From assembly GCF_010104355.1 (NCBI RefSeq), contig NZ_CP044972.1:1922001-1986000 (forward strand): DNA of 64,000 nt, in the 5' to 3' direction. Origin of the DNA: Hydrogenophaga sp. PBL-H3. GTDB taxonomy: Bacteria > Pseudomonadota > Gammaproteobacteria > Burkholderiales > Burkholderiaceae_C. Of the stretch, positions 35,451 to 44,550 are shown in pieces. Within the stretch, counting starts at the first letter, position 1. Each line of letters starts with the position of its first letter. A program made the position numbers and the translations under genes. Under the pieces are notes generated by a model. That model ran no database searches and was not told the DNA's origin. It saw only the letters and a list, made by a program, of their open reading frames with translations.

Positions 35451-36650
35451 TTAGTTCGTGGTTCCGACCGGAACAATCCTGTTGTCGATGAACTGGGCCC
35501 AGACGTAGTCATCCGATGTGACAGCGTCGTGCACCGTGGGGGTGAACGGCTTGGTGTAGGTCTTGATCAGGCCTTCGTACCTCTCGATCTTGTAGAAGCC
35601 CTGGCGCACCGCCTCACCCTGCGTGGAGCCGGCAGCCTGGATGGCCAGCGCGGCGAGGTGCGTGGCGTCGTACGCGTTGGCCACGCCCACGGCGGGTGTG
35701 ATATCGGCGGGGGTTTTCACATTGGGGTACTTGGCCATCATGGCCTTGACCACACGCTCGCCGACCGGGCCTTGTTTGCCGAAGAAGCTGTAGGTCTGCA
35801 CAAAGTGGACCTCTTTGGCGGTCGGGCCGGCGAGTTCGGTGAAGCGGCCACCGGCGGGGCCCCAGTGCGAGACCACCGGCACCTTCCAGCCCATGCGCTC
35901 CAGCGACTTGACCACCTGCGCCGAGGGGCCGACGTTGCCGACCATGAACAAGGTGTCGGCGCCCGCGGCCTTCAGGCGCGTGAGCTGCGGGACCATGTCC
36001 ACGTCGTTGGCTTCAAACTTCTCCACGCCGGCGGGCACCACGCCCTTGGCCGCCATGGCGGCCTTCAGGCCTTTTTCGTTGCTCTCGCCCCAGGGGTTGT
36101 TCACCAGGATGAGGCCGGGCTTGGCCGCCTTGAAGGTCTTCTGCGCGTAGGCTAGCATGCCCACGTCCACGATCTCGTCCACCGCCGACACGCGAAACGC
36201 ATAGTTGGTCTCGGCGCCGTTTTTGGTGATGCCGGTGCCCGCGGCCCATGGGCCCATGAACGGCACCTTCTCCTGGTTGATCAGCGGCACGATGGCCATC
36301 GACACGGGCGTGTCCAGACCGCCGAAGACCACCGCCACTTTTTCGCGGTAGATCAGTTCGCGCGCGGCGATCACACCCTTGGCCGGGTTGGCCTCGTCGT
36401 CGCGGCGCACCAGTTCCAGCTTGCGTCCGCCCAGCAGGCCGCCCTTGGCGTTGATCTCGTCGATGGCGATCTGCATGCCGCGCGTGATGGACTCACCGGC
36501 CAGGGCCGACTGGCCCGAGAGCGCGGTGACCAGGCCGAGCTTGATGGGCTCGCCCGACTGGGCCAGGGCCTGGCCAGCGAGCGTGGCACCGGCGAGCGCG
36601 AAGCCGGCAGCGAGCAGGACGCGGCGGGTGGATTGGACAGATGAGGACAT
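35451..36650 (-). CDS. Branched-chain amino-acid-type ABC substrate-binding protein
   Basis: A 399-residue periplasmic binding protein of the Leu/Ile/Val (Peripla_BP_6) family. The signal peptide is about residues 1-31 (TRRVLLAAGFALAGATLAGQALAQ). The mature start EPIKLGLVTALSGQSALAG and DEINAKGGLLGGRKLELVRRDDEANP are diagnostic. It is the first gene of the operon running leftwards to the permease/ATPase genes. A sigma-54-type promoter on the minus strand lies about 66 nt upstream. A possible twin-Arg is present, but the pattern fits Sec. Ligand unknown. Confidence 0.9.
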   Translation of the reverse strand: MSSSVQSTRRVLLAAGFALAGATLAGQALAQSGEPIKLGLVTALSGQSALAGESITRGMQIAIDEINAKGGLLGGRKLELVRRDDEANPAKGVIAARELIYREKVAVVFGGLDTPVSMAIVPLINQEKVPFMGPWAAGTGITKNGAETNYAFRVSAVDEIVDVGMLAYAQKTFKAAKPGLILVNNPWGESNEKGLKAAMAAKGVVPAGVEKFEANDVDMVPQLTRLKAAGADTLFMVGNVGPSAQVVKSLERMGWKVPVVSHWGPAGGRFTELAGPTAKEVHFVQTYSFFGKQGPVGERVVKAMMAKYPNVKTPADITPAVGVANAYDATHLAALAIQAAGSTQGEAVRQGFYKIERYEGLIKTYTKPFTPTVHDAVTSDDYVWAQFIDNRIVPVGTTN

Positions 36651-36726
36651 GGCAGGACTCCAGAAGAAGTGAGGAAAGGGCAACGGGGATTCGGGCGGCA
36701 GGGGTGCCGTCTTGGCAGCCTCTGTT

Positions 36727-36742
36727 TGCAAGTGCCGTGCCA
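36727..36742 (-). promoter_or_regulatory. Sigma-54 type promoter for the Liv-type transporter
   Basis: Read on the minus strand: TGGCACG-GCAC-TTGCA, a full match to the -24/-12 consensus with GG and GC ten bases apart. The predicted start near 36716 leaves a leader of about 66 nt before the binding-protein ATG at 36650. Confidence 0.72.
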
Positions 36743-36790
36743 GCCGTGTCGCCAAGACTTGCTTTGGTATGTAGACACTGTGAAAATCAA

Positions 36791-36802
36791 ATTGTTGACA
36801 AT
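36791..36802. promoter_or_regulatory. Inverted repeat ATTGT-TG-ACAAT, GntR operator candidate
   Basis: A short perfect inverted repeat of the GT-N-AC type bound by FadR-subfamily GntR regulators. It lies between the two divergent sigma-54-type promoters and ends 2 bp before the plus-strand -24 element. The gntR gene at 39459 closes the rightward operon, making its product the likely ligand. Confidence 0.4.
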
Positions 36803-36803
36803 C

Positions 36804-36819
36804 TGGCACGTGTCTTGCA
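36804..36819 (+). promoter_or_regulatory. Sigma-54 type promoter for the deacetylase-amidase operon
   Basis: TGGCACG-TGTC-TTGCA is an exact match to the RpoN consensus, with GG (36805-36806) and GC (36817-36818) ten bases apart. The predicted start is near 36830, about 80 nt before the first gene. An inverted repeat TGCACGC/GCGTGCA (36816-36836) overlaps the start region. Confidence 0.72.
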
Positions 36820-36909
36820 CGCACTTTGAGCGTGCATGCACCCGGCTCCGGTCGCTGACCAAGGCGGTGCACGATTCCTCAACACGGTGCATTTTTTGTG
36901 GAGAAGCCG

Positions 36910-37329
36910 ATGTCCGAAGCGCCTTTGCAGTCCCTCTCGCCGGCCCAGGTGGTCGACGAATTCCTGCGCATCATCATGATTCCCGACCCGGCCGGCGCTC
37001 GCCGTTTCACCGCGCCCGGTCTGCGCATCCGCTTCACCGGCGGGCGCGCCATGAGCGACCCGGCCGAGTGCTCGGCCTTCAACGCCACGCGCTACCGCTG
37101 GGTGAAAAAACGCATCGAGCGCACCGAGACGGTGGCCGGCGGCACCGACGCCGAAACCGTCATCTACAGCATCGGCACCCTGCACGGCGAATGGCCCGAC
37201 GGCACACCGTTCGAAGGCAACCGCTACGTGGACCGCTACGTGGTGAGCTGCGGCCTCATCACGCAGATGGAGGTGTGGAACGACAGCGCCGAGTGGCTGC
37301 TGGTGCGCGCTGGCCTGGAAACGCTGTGA
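36910..37329 (+). CDS. SnoaL/NTF2-like protein
   Basis: A 139-residue protein with the cone-shaped NTF2/SnoaL-like pattern: an N-terminal helix (SPAQVVDEFLRIIMIPDPAGARRF), a central GLRIRFTGGR strand and paired strands ending NRYVDRYVVSCGLITQMEVWNDSAEW. The family includes isomerases, dehydratases and ligand-binding proteins acting on small molecules. The ATG at 36910 follows GGAG by 6-7 nt; GTG at 36898 is an alternative. First gene of a four-gene operon behind a sigma-54-type promoter; exact role unknown. Confidence 0.7.
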   Translation: MSEAPLQSLSPAQVVDEFLRIIMIPDPAGARRFTAPGLRIRFTGGRAMSDPAECSAFNATRYRWVKKRIERTETVAGGTDAETVIYSIGTLHGEWPDGTPFEGNRYVDRYVVSCGLITQMEVWNDSAEWLLVRAGLETL

Positions 37330-37340
37330 CGGAAACCACC

Positions 37341-38264
37341 ATGCCTGCCCAGTACCTTGGACCCTTGCCCGACCACGGGCGCTTTGCCTACCGCCCGATC
37401 ACGCGCCGGCCCGACTACCGCTGGCCCAACGGCGCGCGCCTGGCGGTCTACCTGGGTTTCAACATCGAGCATTTCGCGTTCGGTGAAGGACTGGGCGCCG
37501 GCATCGGCCCGGCCTCGCCGCAGCCCGATGTGCTCAATTACAGCTGGCGCGAGTACGGCAACCGGGTGGGCGCGTGGCGCTGCCTCGACCTCTTCGACCA
37601 GCTCGGTCTGCCCACCGCCGCGCTCATCAACACCGCGCTGTACGACCACTGCCCCGAGCTGGTGGCGGCCTTCGTGGCGCGGGGCGACGAGCTGGTGGGC
37701 CATGGCCACAGCAACGCCGAGCGCCAGGGCGTGTTGGCCGAGGCTGCCGAGCGCGAACTGCTGGTGCTGTGCCGCGAGCGCATGAAAGCCGAGAGCGGGG
37801 CCGACGCGAAAGGTTGGCTCTCACCCTGGATTTCCGAGAGCCGCAGCACGCCGGATTTGCTGGCCGAGACCGGCTACACCTACACGCTCAACTGGTGCCA
37901 CGACGACCAGCCCATGCGCATGCGCACGCGCGACGGGCGGGGCCTGTGGGCCGTGCCGTATCCGCAGGAGCTCAACGACATTCCCATGATCGTGGCGCGC
38001 CAGATGGACGCCAAGGACTTCGCGCAAATGATCATCGACAACACCGACGAGATGCTGGAGCAGGCGCGCACGCAGCCGCTGGTGCAGGGCATCGCGCTGC
38101 ACCCCTACCTGGTGGGCCAGCCCTACCGGCTGCGCCACTTGCGCCGCGCCCTGCAGCACCTGTGCGCGGCGCGCGACCGCGGCGACATCTGGTTCACCAC
38201 GCCGGGCAAGATCTGCGAGTACGTCAATGGCCTCGCGTTGAACGATCCCTCTTCCTTCGCATGA
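37341..38264 (+). CDS. PuuE-like polysaccharide deacetylase-fold hydrolase
   Basis: A 307-residue CE4/NodB-fold protein of the PuuE/allantoinase-like branch. It opens with DHGRFAYRPITRRPDYRWPNGARLAVYLG, typical of that subgroup, and has GHGHSNAERQG as metal-ligand region and LHPYLVGQPYR as the late His motif. PuuE proteins hydrolyse cyclic ureides such as allantoin without the canonical dinuclear metal. Neighbouring amidase and divergent transporter fit uptake and stepwise hydrolysis of an amide or ureide. Its stop overlaps the amidase ATG. Substrate not provable. Confidence 0.8.
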   Translation: MPAQYLGPLPDHGRFAYRPITRRPDYRWPNGARLAVYLGFNIEHFAFGEGLGAGIGPASPQPDVLNYSWREYGNRVGAWRCLDLFDQLGLPTAALINTALYDHCPELVAAFVARGDELVGHGHSNAERQGVLAEAAERELLVLCRERMKAESGADAKGWLSPWISESRSTPDLLAETGYTYTLNWCHDDQPMRMRTRDGRGLWAVPYPQELNDIPMIVARQMDAKDFAQMIIDNTDEMLEQARTQPLVQGIALHPYLVGQPYRLRHLRRALQHLCAARDRGDIWFTTPGKICEYVNGLALNDPSSFA

Positions 38265-39475
38265 AAGCCGACATGAGTTTTCTCATCAAAGACACCGTTG
38301 GCGCCTGGGTGCCGCACGGCCGTTTCGTGATCGCGCCCAGTGCCAGCGGCCCCTTGAGTGGTTTGACGTTTGCCGCCAAGGACGTGTTCGATGTGGCCGG
38401 CCACCCCACCGGCGCGGGCAACCCCACCTGGCTGGCCACGCACGCCGTGCCCACCGAACACAGCCCGGTGGTGGCCCAGCTGCTGGGCGCCGGCGCCACG
38501 CTCATGGGCAAGGTGCTCACCGACGAGCTGGCCTACAGCCTGCACGGCGACAACGCGCACTACGGCACGCCCATCAACAGCGCCGCGCCCGAGTGCGTGC
38601 CCGGTGGATCGTCCAGCGGCTCGTGCGCCGCGGTGGCAGCCCACCTGGTGGACTTTGCGCTGGGCACCGACACCGGCGGCTCCACCCGCGTGCCGGCCAG
38701 CTACGCCGGGCTCTGGGGTTTGCGCACCACACACGGCCTGGTGTCGGCACAGGGCCTTGTGCCGCTGCACCCCGCGTTCGATACCGTGACCTGGCTGGCG
38801 CATGAGAGCGCGACCTTCGAGCGTGTGGGTGCCGTGCTGCTGCCGCCCAGCGACTTTGCGCCCACGCGCGTGCTGGTGCCGAAAGACGCGTGGGACCTCG
38901 CCGACCCGGTGTTTTTCGAGCCGCTGCAGCGTGCGCGCGACGCCTTGGCCACGCTGCTGCACACGGAGCCGTACACCCTGCGCGTGGCCGGCAACACACC
39001 GCTGACCGACTGGCGCCAGACCTACGCCACCGCCGGTGCGTTTGAGGGATGGGCCACCCACGGTGCCTGGATCACCGAGCACCAGCCGGCGTTCGGCGCG
39101 GCCATCGGGGCGCGCTGGAAAGCCGCCAGTGCGGTGACCGATGAAGCCGCCGTTGCCGCGCGGGCGCAGGCCGCCACCGTGCGCGCACAGGTCAGGGCGC
39201 TGCTGGGCAGCGACGGCGTGGCCGTGTTGCCTTCAGCCGCGAGCCTGGCGCCGCGCCGCGACGCCGACCCCGCCGCCGTGGACGCGGTGCGCCTGCGCAC
39301 CATGGCCATCACCTGCATCGCCGGGTTGGCCGGCCTGCCGCAGGTGAGCCTGCCACTCAGGCTGCACGGTGGCACCGCGCTGGGCATCTCGCTGCTCGGC
39401 CCGGCGGGCAGCGACCTGGCGCTCATCAGACTGGCGGTGCAACTGCAAGGAACGCTGAATGCCCAAGACCGCTGA
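38261..39475 (+). CDS. Amidase signature family protein
   Basis: A 404-residue amidase. The Ser-cisSer-Lys triad is visible: Lys in TFAAKDVFDVAG, the Gly/Ser-rich VPGGSSSGSCAAVA and GTDTGGSTRVPASY, the nucleophile Ser lying in GGSTR. It hydrolyses a C-N amide bond, releasing ammonia or an amine. It is shorter than the usual 450-490 residues, as are some AtzE/allophanate-type members. The ATG at 38261 overlaps the previous stop; ATG 38273 (MSFLIKD) is an alternative start. The last 17 bp overlap the gntR gene. Confidence 0.86.
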   Translation: MKADMSFLIKDTVGAWVPHGRFVIAPSASGPLSGLTFAAKDVFDVAGHPTGAGNPTWLATHAVPTEHSPVVAQLLGAGATLMGKVLTDELAYSLHGDNAHYGTPINSAAPECVPGGSSSGSCAAVAAHLVDFALGTDTGGSTRVPASYAGLWGLRTTHGLVSAQGLVPLHPAFDTVTWLAHESATFERVGAVLLPPSDFAPTRVLVPKDAWDLADPVFFEPLQRARDALATLLHTEPYTLRVAGNTPLTDWRQTYATAGAFEGWATHGAWITEHQPAFGAAIGARWKAASAVTDEAAVAARAQAATVRAQVRALLGSDGVAVLPSAASLAPRRDADPAAVDAVRLRTMAITCIAGLAGLPQVSLPLRLHGGTALGISLLGPAGSDLALIRLAVQLQGTLNAQDR

Positions 39476-40217
39476 ACCCCCGGCCCGCCCGCGCCGTGCC
39501 CCCACCGCGCGCGCCAAGGCGCTGCCGCCCGCTGCAGAACCCAACGACGACGACGTGGAAGAGCGCATCTACCGCGCCGTGTTCGACAGCGTCATGAGCC
39601 AGCGCCTGGCGCCCGGCACCAAGCTGCCCGAGGCGCCGCTGTGCGAGTTGTTCGGCGTGAGCCGCGCGGTGGTGCGCAAAGTGCTGCAGAAGCTCGCGCA
39701 CGACCACATCGTGCAGCTGCGGCCCAACCGCGGCGCCATCGTGGCCGTGCCCACACGCGAGGAAACGCAGCAGATCTTTGAGGCGCGCCGTGCGCTGGAG
39801 GCTGCCATCGTGCGGCTGGTGGCCGAGCGGGCCACGCCCTCGGATCTCAAGGCCCTGCGCACCCAGTTGAAGCAGGAGCATCAGGCGATGCACCGTTCGG
39901 ACCAACCGTCGTGGGCGCGCCTGGCCAGCGCCTACCACCTGCGGCTGGCCGAGCTCTCGGGCAATGCCATCTTGCAGCGCTATTTGATCGAGATCGTCTC
40001 TCGGTGTTCGCTCATCGTGGCAGTGCACCAGCCGCCGGGCAATGCGGCTTGCGAGCACGACGAACACGAGCGCATCGTGGACTGCATCGCGCGCGGAGAC
40101 GCCGACGCGGCCGTGGCGCTGATGGACCAGCATCTGCGCGATCTGGAGCGCCACCTGATGCTGGAGCGGCCCGCCGAACCGCACGGGCTCGCGCAGATGC
40201 TGGGGCTAGGGTCTTGA
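39459..40217 (+). CDS. GntR-family transcriptional regulator (FadR/FCD subfamily)
   Basis: A 252-residue regulator. After a basic, Pro-rich tail, a winged helix lies at about residues 30-100 (LPEAPLCELFGVSRAVVRKVLQKLAHDHIVQLRPNRGAIV), then an all-helical FCD effector domain with EARRALEAAIVRLVAE, AYHLRLAELSGN and EHDEHERIVDCIARGD, whose His/Asp residues bind metal in this family. It is the last gene of the amidase operon and probably represses it until the substrate or product appears. Its 3' end overlaps the convergent kinase gene by 12 bp. Confidence 0.88.
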   Translation: MPKTAEPPARPRRAPTARAKALPPAAEPNDDDVEERIYRAVFDSVMSQRLAPGTKLPEAPLCELFGVSRAVVRKVLQKLAHDHIVQLRPNRGAIVAVPTREETQQIFEARRALEAAIVRLVAERATPSDLKALRTQLKQEHQAMHRSDQPSWARLASAYHLRLAELSGNAILQRYLIEIVSRCSLIVAVHQPPGNAACEHDEHERIVDCIARGDADAAVALMDQHLRDLERHLMLERPAEPHGLAQMLGLGS

Positions 40218-42620
40218 CTGGCGAAACGCCATCACCGCCTGGTTGCGCAGCGTCTTTAGCAGGGCGAGTTCCTTCTCGTCCAGCGCGATGTCGGAAGCAC
40301 TCGCCTTGTCAGCGTAGATCAGGCCGAAAGGCGTGCCCTTGAGCTGCAGGGGCAGCAGAAGGAAGGCCGGCGCGTTGATCTGGCTGCGGTACCACACGGG
40401 CAGCTTCTGCGCCACGTTGGGCACGCTGGCATCGCGGATCAAGGTGTCCAGGCCCTTGTTGCACACCATGCCGAAGAGGTCCTGCGCGTCCTTGAGCGGG
40501 ACGCGAAACAGCTTGGCCACCGAAGCGGCGTCGTCGCCCAGGCCAAAGCGGCCCGTGAGGCTTTGCGTGGCCGCGTCGCGCAGGCAGAACAGCACCCGGC
40601 GAAAACCCAGCGCGCGGTACATGGTTTCCAGCACCATGCGCAGCACGTCGTTGAGCTCGAAGTCTTCCACCATGGCGTTGGTGATGTCCTGGATGCCGGT
40701 GGCCAGCAGCTCGGCCGACACCAGGCGCGGCGGGGCCGATGGCTGGACGACCTCGGGCGCGTCGGGCGCATGCTCGGCCGTCAGTTCCAGGGGCTGCAGG
40801 GAGTCGGCGGGCAGGACCTTGAGGGGTGCGGGGCGCAGCAATCTGGCGGCGGGGGAATCGCCGGCCACCTGCACACCCATGGCTTCGGCGGTCTGTGCGA
40901 GTTTTTCGCGTGCGGCCAGCGCCGTGGCCTGGATGTGTCGGCTGTCCAGCCCCAGGCCGCTGGCGTAGCGGGTGGACAGGCGCGCGAGTTCGCGCGCCAG
41001 CGCATCGCCTTCCTTGTGCAGGAAGGCGTCGGCCATTTCGTTGGACGCCAGGCACAACCAGCGCAAGCGCTCTTCGGTGTCGGCGGGCGTGCGCGTGGGT
41101 GGGTTGCCCGCCGGTTTGCGCATGAGGCGCTGGATGCTGGCGGGCAGGTCCCACACGCGCGCCACACCCAGACCCAGGTCTTCGCAGGTCATGCCCAGCA
41201 CGGCCAGGGCCGCCACGTCCTCGCTCTTGCCGGCGGCCACGCCCTGGCGCATCTGCTGCGCCTCTTCGGGAAAGTAGAACTCGGTGAGCAGGCGGCCCAG
41301 GTTCTGGAACAGCGACCCGATGAACACCTCTTCGCCCTCGCGCGCGAGGGCGCACAGATCGCTGGCCAGCGAGCCGGCCAGCAGCGCACGCAGGAACTCG
41401 GCCTTGAGCAGGTTGGCGTGTGCCTTGTTCTGCATGTGTTCGAGCAGCACCAGGCTCATGGCGATGTTGCGGATACCCACAAAACCAATGAGGCTCACCG
41501 CGCGGGACACCGTGCTGATGCTGCCACCGCCAGCGTGTGCGAACTGCGCCGTGTTGACCAGGCGCAGCAGCTTGTTGGTCAGGGCCACGTCTTTGAGGAT
41601 CTCGCTGGTCAGCGAGTTCAGACTTTCGTTTTCCGACGAGGCCATGCTCTGCACGCGGCCGATGGATTCGGACATGGCGGGGAAATCGCTCTTGTGGCGC
41701 ATGCGCCGCAGCAGGAAGCCCAGCGTGGCGTGGCTACCTTGCGGCTCTGCAGCGCTGGTGTTGTCTTGCTGCTTTGCCTGCCAGTTGCGCAGGTCCTGGG
41801 CGAGCGCCTGCGCACTGCCGATGCGCTTGCGCGCGTCGCGCGCCAGCGCGCGCATGAGCAAGGTGCGCAGCGCGTCGTCCACCTCGTGCACGCTGTCCTG
41901 GGGCAGCACCAGGTCTTCGTGGGTCACGCGGTAGATCGCACGGTAGGTGTCGCTGCCGTCCACCAGCGGCTTGCCGAACAGCATTTCGGCGAGCACCAGT
42001 GCGGCTCCAAACACATCGCTGGTGGCGGTGGCGGCCTGCCCGGTGGCGGCTTCTGGCGACAGGTAGCCCGGCGTTCCCTGAACCGTGCTGGCATCCGCGT
42101 CGGAGGTGCCCATGCGCGCTGCGATGCCGAAGTCGGTGACCTTGGGGCGCAGGTTGCGGTCGAGCAGGATGTTGGAGGGTTTGAGGTCGCGGTGCACCAC
42201 CCCGGCGGCGTGCGCCACCTGCAAGGCATCGAGCACCGGCAGCATCAGGGCCACCGCGTCTGCCGCGGGCAGTGCACCGGTGTCCTGCAGGTGCCCGGCC
42301 AGCGTCTGGCCCGACACGTATTCGAACACCAGCGAAGGCTGACCGTCGATGACGTCGGCCTCAAACAGCGTGGCGATGTGTGGGTGCGACAGCCGGGCCA
42401 CATGGCGCGCTTCGCGCAGCCAGGGTTCCATGGCGGCACCAGCGCCCGGACGCACCCCCTGCATCACCTTGATGGCAACCAGCCGGTCCAGGCGCGGGTC
42501 GTGGGCGAGCCACACCGTGGCGTGCACCCCCTTGCCCAGCACTTGACGCAGCTCGTACCGGCCCAGGTACTTCGGGTGGTTGGGGCGGCCGCTGGGGCTG
42601 GGGGATGGGGTTGCTTTCAC
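40206..42620 (-). CDS. Serine/threonine protein kinase with HDOD and GAF domains
   Basis: An 804-residue three-domain protein. Residues 20-280 are a Hanks-type kinase (Lys51 in VAIKVM, HRDLKPSN with Asp145, DFG at 163-165, SPE at 188-190). Residues about 305-500 are an HDOD domain (TSEILKDVALTNKLLRLVNTA, SRAVSLIGFVGIRNIAMSL). Residues about 640-800 are a GAF domain (ITNAMVEDFELNDVLRMVLE). Such kinase-HDOD-GAF proteins occur in betaproteobacteria and are thought to link signal binding with phosphorylation; target unknown. No membrane segment, so cytoplasmic. The kinase active site is intact. Confidence 0.9.
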   Translation of the reverse strand: MKATPSPSPSGRPNHPKYLGRYELRQVLGKGVHATVWLAHDPRLDRLVAIKVMQGVRPGAGAAMEPWLREARHVARLSHPHIATLFEADVIDGQPSLVFEYVSGQTLAGHLQDTGALPAADAVALMLPVLDALQVAHAAGVVHRDLKPSNILLDRNLRPKVTDFGIAARMGTSDADASTVQGTPGYLSPEAATGQAATATSDVFGAALVLAEMLFGKPLVDGSDTYRAIYRVTHEDLVLPQDSVHEVDDALRTLLMRALARDARKRIGSAQALAQDLRNWQAKQQDNTSAAEPQGSHATLGFLLRRMRHKSDFPAMSESIGRVQSMASSENESLNSLTSEILKDVALTNKLLRLVNTAQFAHAGGGSISTVSRAVSLIGFVGIRNIAMSLVLLEHMQNKAHANLLKAEFLRALLAGSLASDLCALAREGEEVFIGSLFQNLGRLLTEFYFPEEAQQMRQGVAAGKSEDVAALAVLGMTCEDLGLGVARVWDLPASIQRLMRKPAGNPPTRTPADTEERLRWLCLASNEMADAFLHKEGDALARELARLSTRYASGLGLDSRHIQATALAAREKLAQTAEAMGVQVAGDSPAARLLRPAPLKVLPADSLQPLELTAEHAPDAPEVVQPSAPPRLVSAELLATGIQDITNAMVEDFELNDVLRMVLETMYRALGFRRVLFCLRDAATQSLTGRFGLGDDAASVAKLFRVPLKDAQDLFGMVCNKGLDTLIRDASVPNVAQKLPVWYRSQINAPAFLLLPLQLKGTPFGLIYADKASASDIALDEKELALLKTLRNQAVMAFRQSRP

Positions 42621-42636
42621 ATGGCTCCGGCGGGGT

Positions 42637-43623
42637 TCAGTTGACCATCACGAGCTTACCCTTGACCGAGCGCGATCCCATGATCGCGTAGGCCTTGTGC
42701 AGCTCGCTCATGGGCAGGGTCTGGTCGATCACCGGTTTCACCTGGCCCTTGGCGTACATCACGGCCAGCGCCTGCATCATCTCGGCATTGGCCTTGGGTT
42801 CGCGGCGCGCGAAGTCGCCCCAGAACACACCCACGATGCTGGCGCCCTTGAGCAGGGTGAGATTCAGCGGCAGGGCGGGAATGGGGCCGCTGGCAAAACC
42901 CACCACCAGGTAACGGCCGCGCCAGGCGATGGAGCGGAACGCGGGCTCGGCGAAATCGCCGCCCACCGGGTCGTAGATCACGTCGGGGCCTTTGCCGTCG
43001 GTGAGCTGCTTGATCGCATCGCGCAGGCCTTCTTTCGGCGTGTGCACGCTGTAGTTGATGGTGGCGTCGGCGCCGAGCTGTTTGCACAGCTCGCACTTCT
43101 CGTCGCTCGACGCGGCGGCGATCACGCGCGCACCGGCGGCCTTGGCGATCTGGATCGCCGCCGTGCCCACGCCACCGGCCGCGCCGAGGATCAGCACGGT
43201 CTCGCCGGCCTTGAGCGCCGCGCGGTCCATCAGCGCATGCCACGAGGTGGCGTAGATCATGATGAAGGCGGCTGCGTCCACCGCCGGAAAACCGGCAGGC
43301 AGTGGCATGCACAGGGCAGCGGGTGCGATCGTGTGGGTGCCGAAGCCACCGGTGCCGCTGAGGCACGCCACGCTCTGGCCCACCTGCAGGTGTTTCACAC
43401 CGTCGCCCACGGCGCGCACCACACCAGCGTATTCGGAACCCGGCACGAAGGGCAGGGCGGGCTTCATCTGGTACTTGTTCTGCACGATCAGCAGGTCGGG
43501 AAAGTTCAGGCTCGCGGCCTGGATCTCGATCAGCACCTCGCCCGCCTTGGGCTCGGGCGTGGGCAGCTCTTTCCAGGTCAGGGCGTCAACGCCCACGGGG
43601 TTTTCACAAAGCCAGGCGTGCAT
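42637..43623 (-). CDS. NADPH:quinone oxidoreductase family, zinc-less alcohol dehydrogenase type
   Basis: A 328-residue medium-chain reductase. The Rossmann motif is LILGAAGGVGTAAIQIAKAAGA, preceded by FVPGSEYAGVVRAVG. It lacks the structural-zinc cysteines of alcohol dehydrogenases and matches the quinone oxidoreductase group, reducing quinones or enals with NADPH. Monocistronic; 16 bp downstream of the kinase start and divergent from surE. Physiological substrate unknown. Confidence 0.88.
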   Translation of the reverse strand: MHAWLCENPVGVDALTWKELPTPEPKAGEVLIEIQAASLNFPDLLIVQNKYQMKPALPFVPGSEYAGVVRAVGDGVKHLQVGQSVACLSGTGGFGTHTIAPAALCMPLPAGFPAVDAAAFIMIYATSWHALMDRAALKAGETVLILGAAGGVGTAAIQIAKAAGARVIAAASSDEKCELCKQLGADATINYSVHTPKEGLRDAIKQLTDGKGPDVIYDPVGGDFAEPAFRSIAWRGRYLVVGFASGPIPALPLNLTLLKGASIVGVFWGDFARREPKANAEMMQALAVMYAKGQVKPVIDQTLPMSELHKAYAIMGSRSVKGKLVMVN

Positions 43624-43749
43624 GCCATCTCCTCGGTTGAACGGTTCTTGATCGCCCCATGATAGGCAGCGCAGGACCCCGCCTTGAAGCGGGTAAGCCC
43701 GCTGTCTGTCTCAAGCGTGACCGGCATGATCCCACCTAAAATCGGGGCA

Positions 43750-44550
43750 ATGAAAATACTCATCTCCAACGACGATGGTTACCAGGCGCCCGGCCTTTTG
43801 GCGCTGTACGAAGCCCTCAAGGGCCTGGCCGATGTGGAGGTGGTGGCCCCCGAGCACAACAACAGCGCCAAGTCCAACGCGCTGACCCTGCATTCCCCTC
43901 TGTATGTGCACACCGCGCACAACGGCTTTCGCTATGTCAACGGCACGCCCGCCGACTGCGTGCACATCGCGCTCACCGGCCTGCTGGGCTACCGGCCCGA
44001 TCTCGTGGTCTCGGGCATCAACAACGGCGCCAACATGGGCGACGACACCATCTATTCAGGCACCGTGGGGGCGGCCATGGAAGGCTACCTGTTCGGCATT
44101 CCGGCCATTGCGTTCTCGCAGACCGAAAAGGGCTGGGCGCACCTGGACGATGCCGGCCAGATGGCGGCGCGGCTGGTGTCGCAACTGATGCCCTCATTGC
44201 AAAACGGGCCGCCCGGCGACCCCTGGCTGCTCAATGTGAATATCCCCAACCGGCCACTGGCCGACATCCTGGGCTTCAAGGTCGCGCGACTGGGTCGGCG
44301 CCATGCGGCCGAGCAGGTGATCTCGCAGACCAACCCACGCGGCGACACGATGTACTGGATCGGCAGCGCCGGCAAGGCCAAGGACGATGCCGAGGGCACC
44401 GACTTCCATGCCGCCGTGCAGGGCTACGCCACCATCACGCCGCTGAAAGTCGACCTGACCGACCACGAACGGCTGGCGTACTGGGCACCGACCGCCGCCA
44501 GCCTGTCGTCTCCGGCGGTGCTGCAAGCCGCGGCCGGAGTGAATTCTTGA
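43750..44550 (+). CDS. surE: 5'/3'-nucleotidase SurE
   Basis: A 266-residue Sur[17 protein letters not shown] supplies the two metal-binding Asp, [15 protein letters not shown] the Ser, and [27 protein letters not shown] the Asn of the metal site. It dephosphorylates nucleoside monophosphates under stress. The ATG lies 8 nt after a TAAAAT box, so the mRNA could be nearly leaderless. The stop overlaps the pcm start. First of the conserved surE-pcm-nlpD block. Confidence 0.95.
   Translation: MKILISNDDGYQAPGLLALYEALKGLADVEVVAPEHNNSAKSNALTLHSPLYVHTAHNGFRYVNGTPADCVHIALTGLLGYRPDLVVSGINNGANMGDDTIYSGTVGAAMEGYLFGIPAIAFSQTEKGWAHLDDAGQMAARLVSQLMPSLQNGPPGDPWLLNVNIPNRPLADILGFKVARLGRRHAAEQVISQTNPRGDTMYWIGSAGKAKDDAEGTDFHAAVQGYATITPLKVDLTDHERLAYWAPTAASLSSPAVLQAAAGVNS

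Noticed and set aside
36816..36836. TGCAC...GTGCA as NtrC enhancer between the divergent operons
   Set aside because: The arms fit but the 11-bp spacing differs from the usual 7 bp and it overlaps the predicted transcription start.
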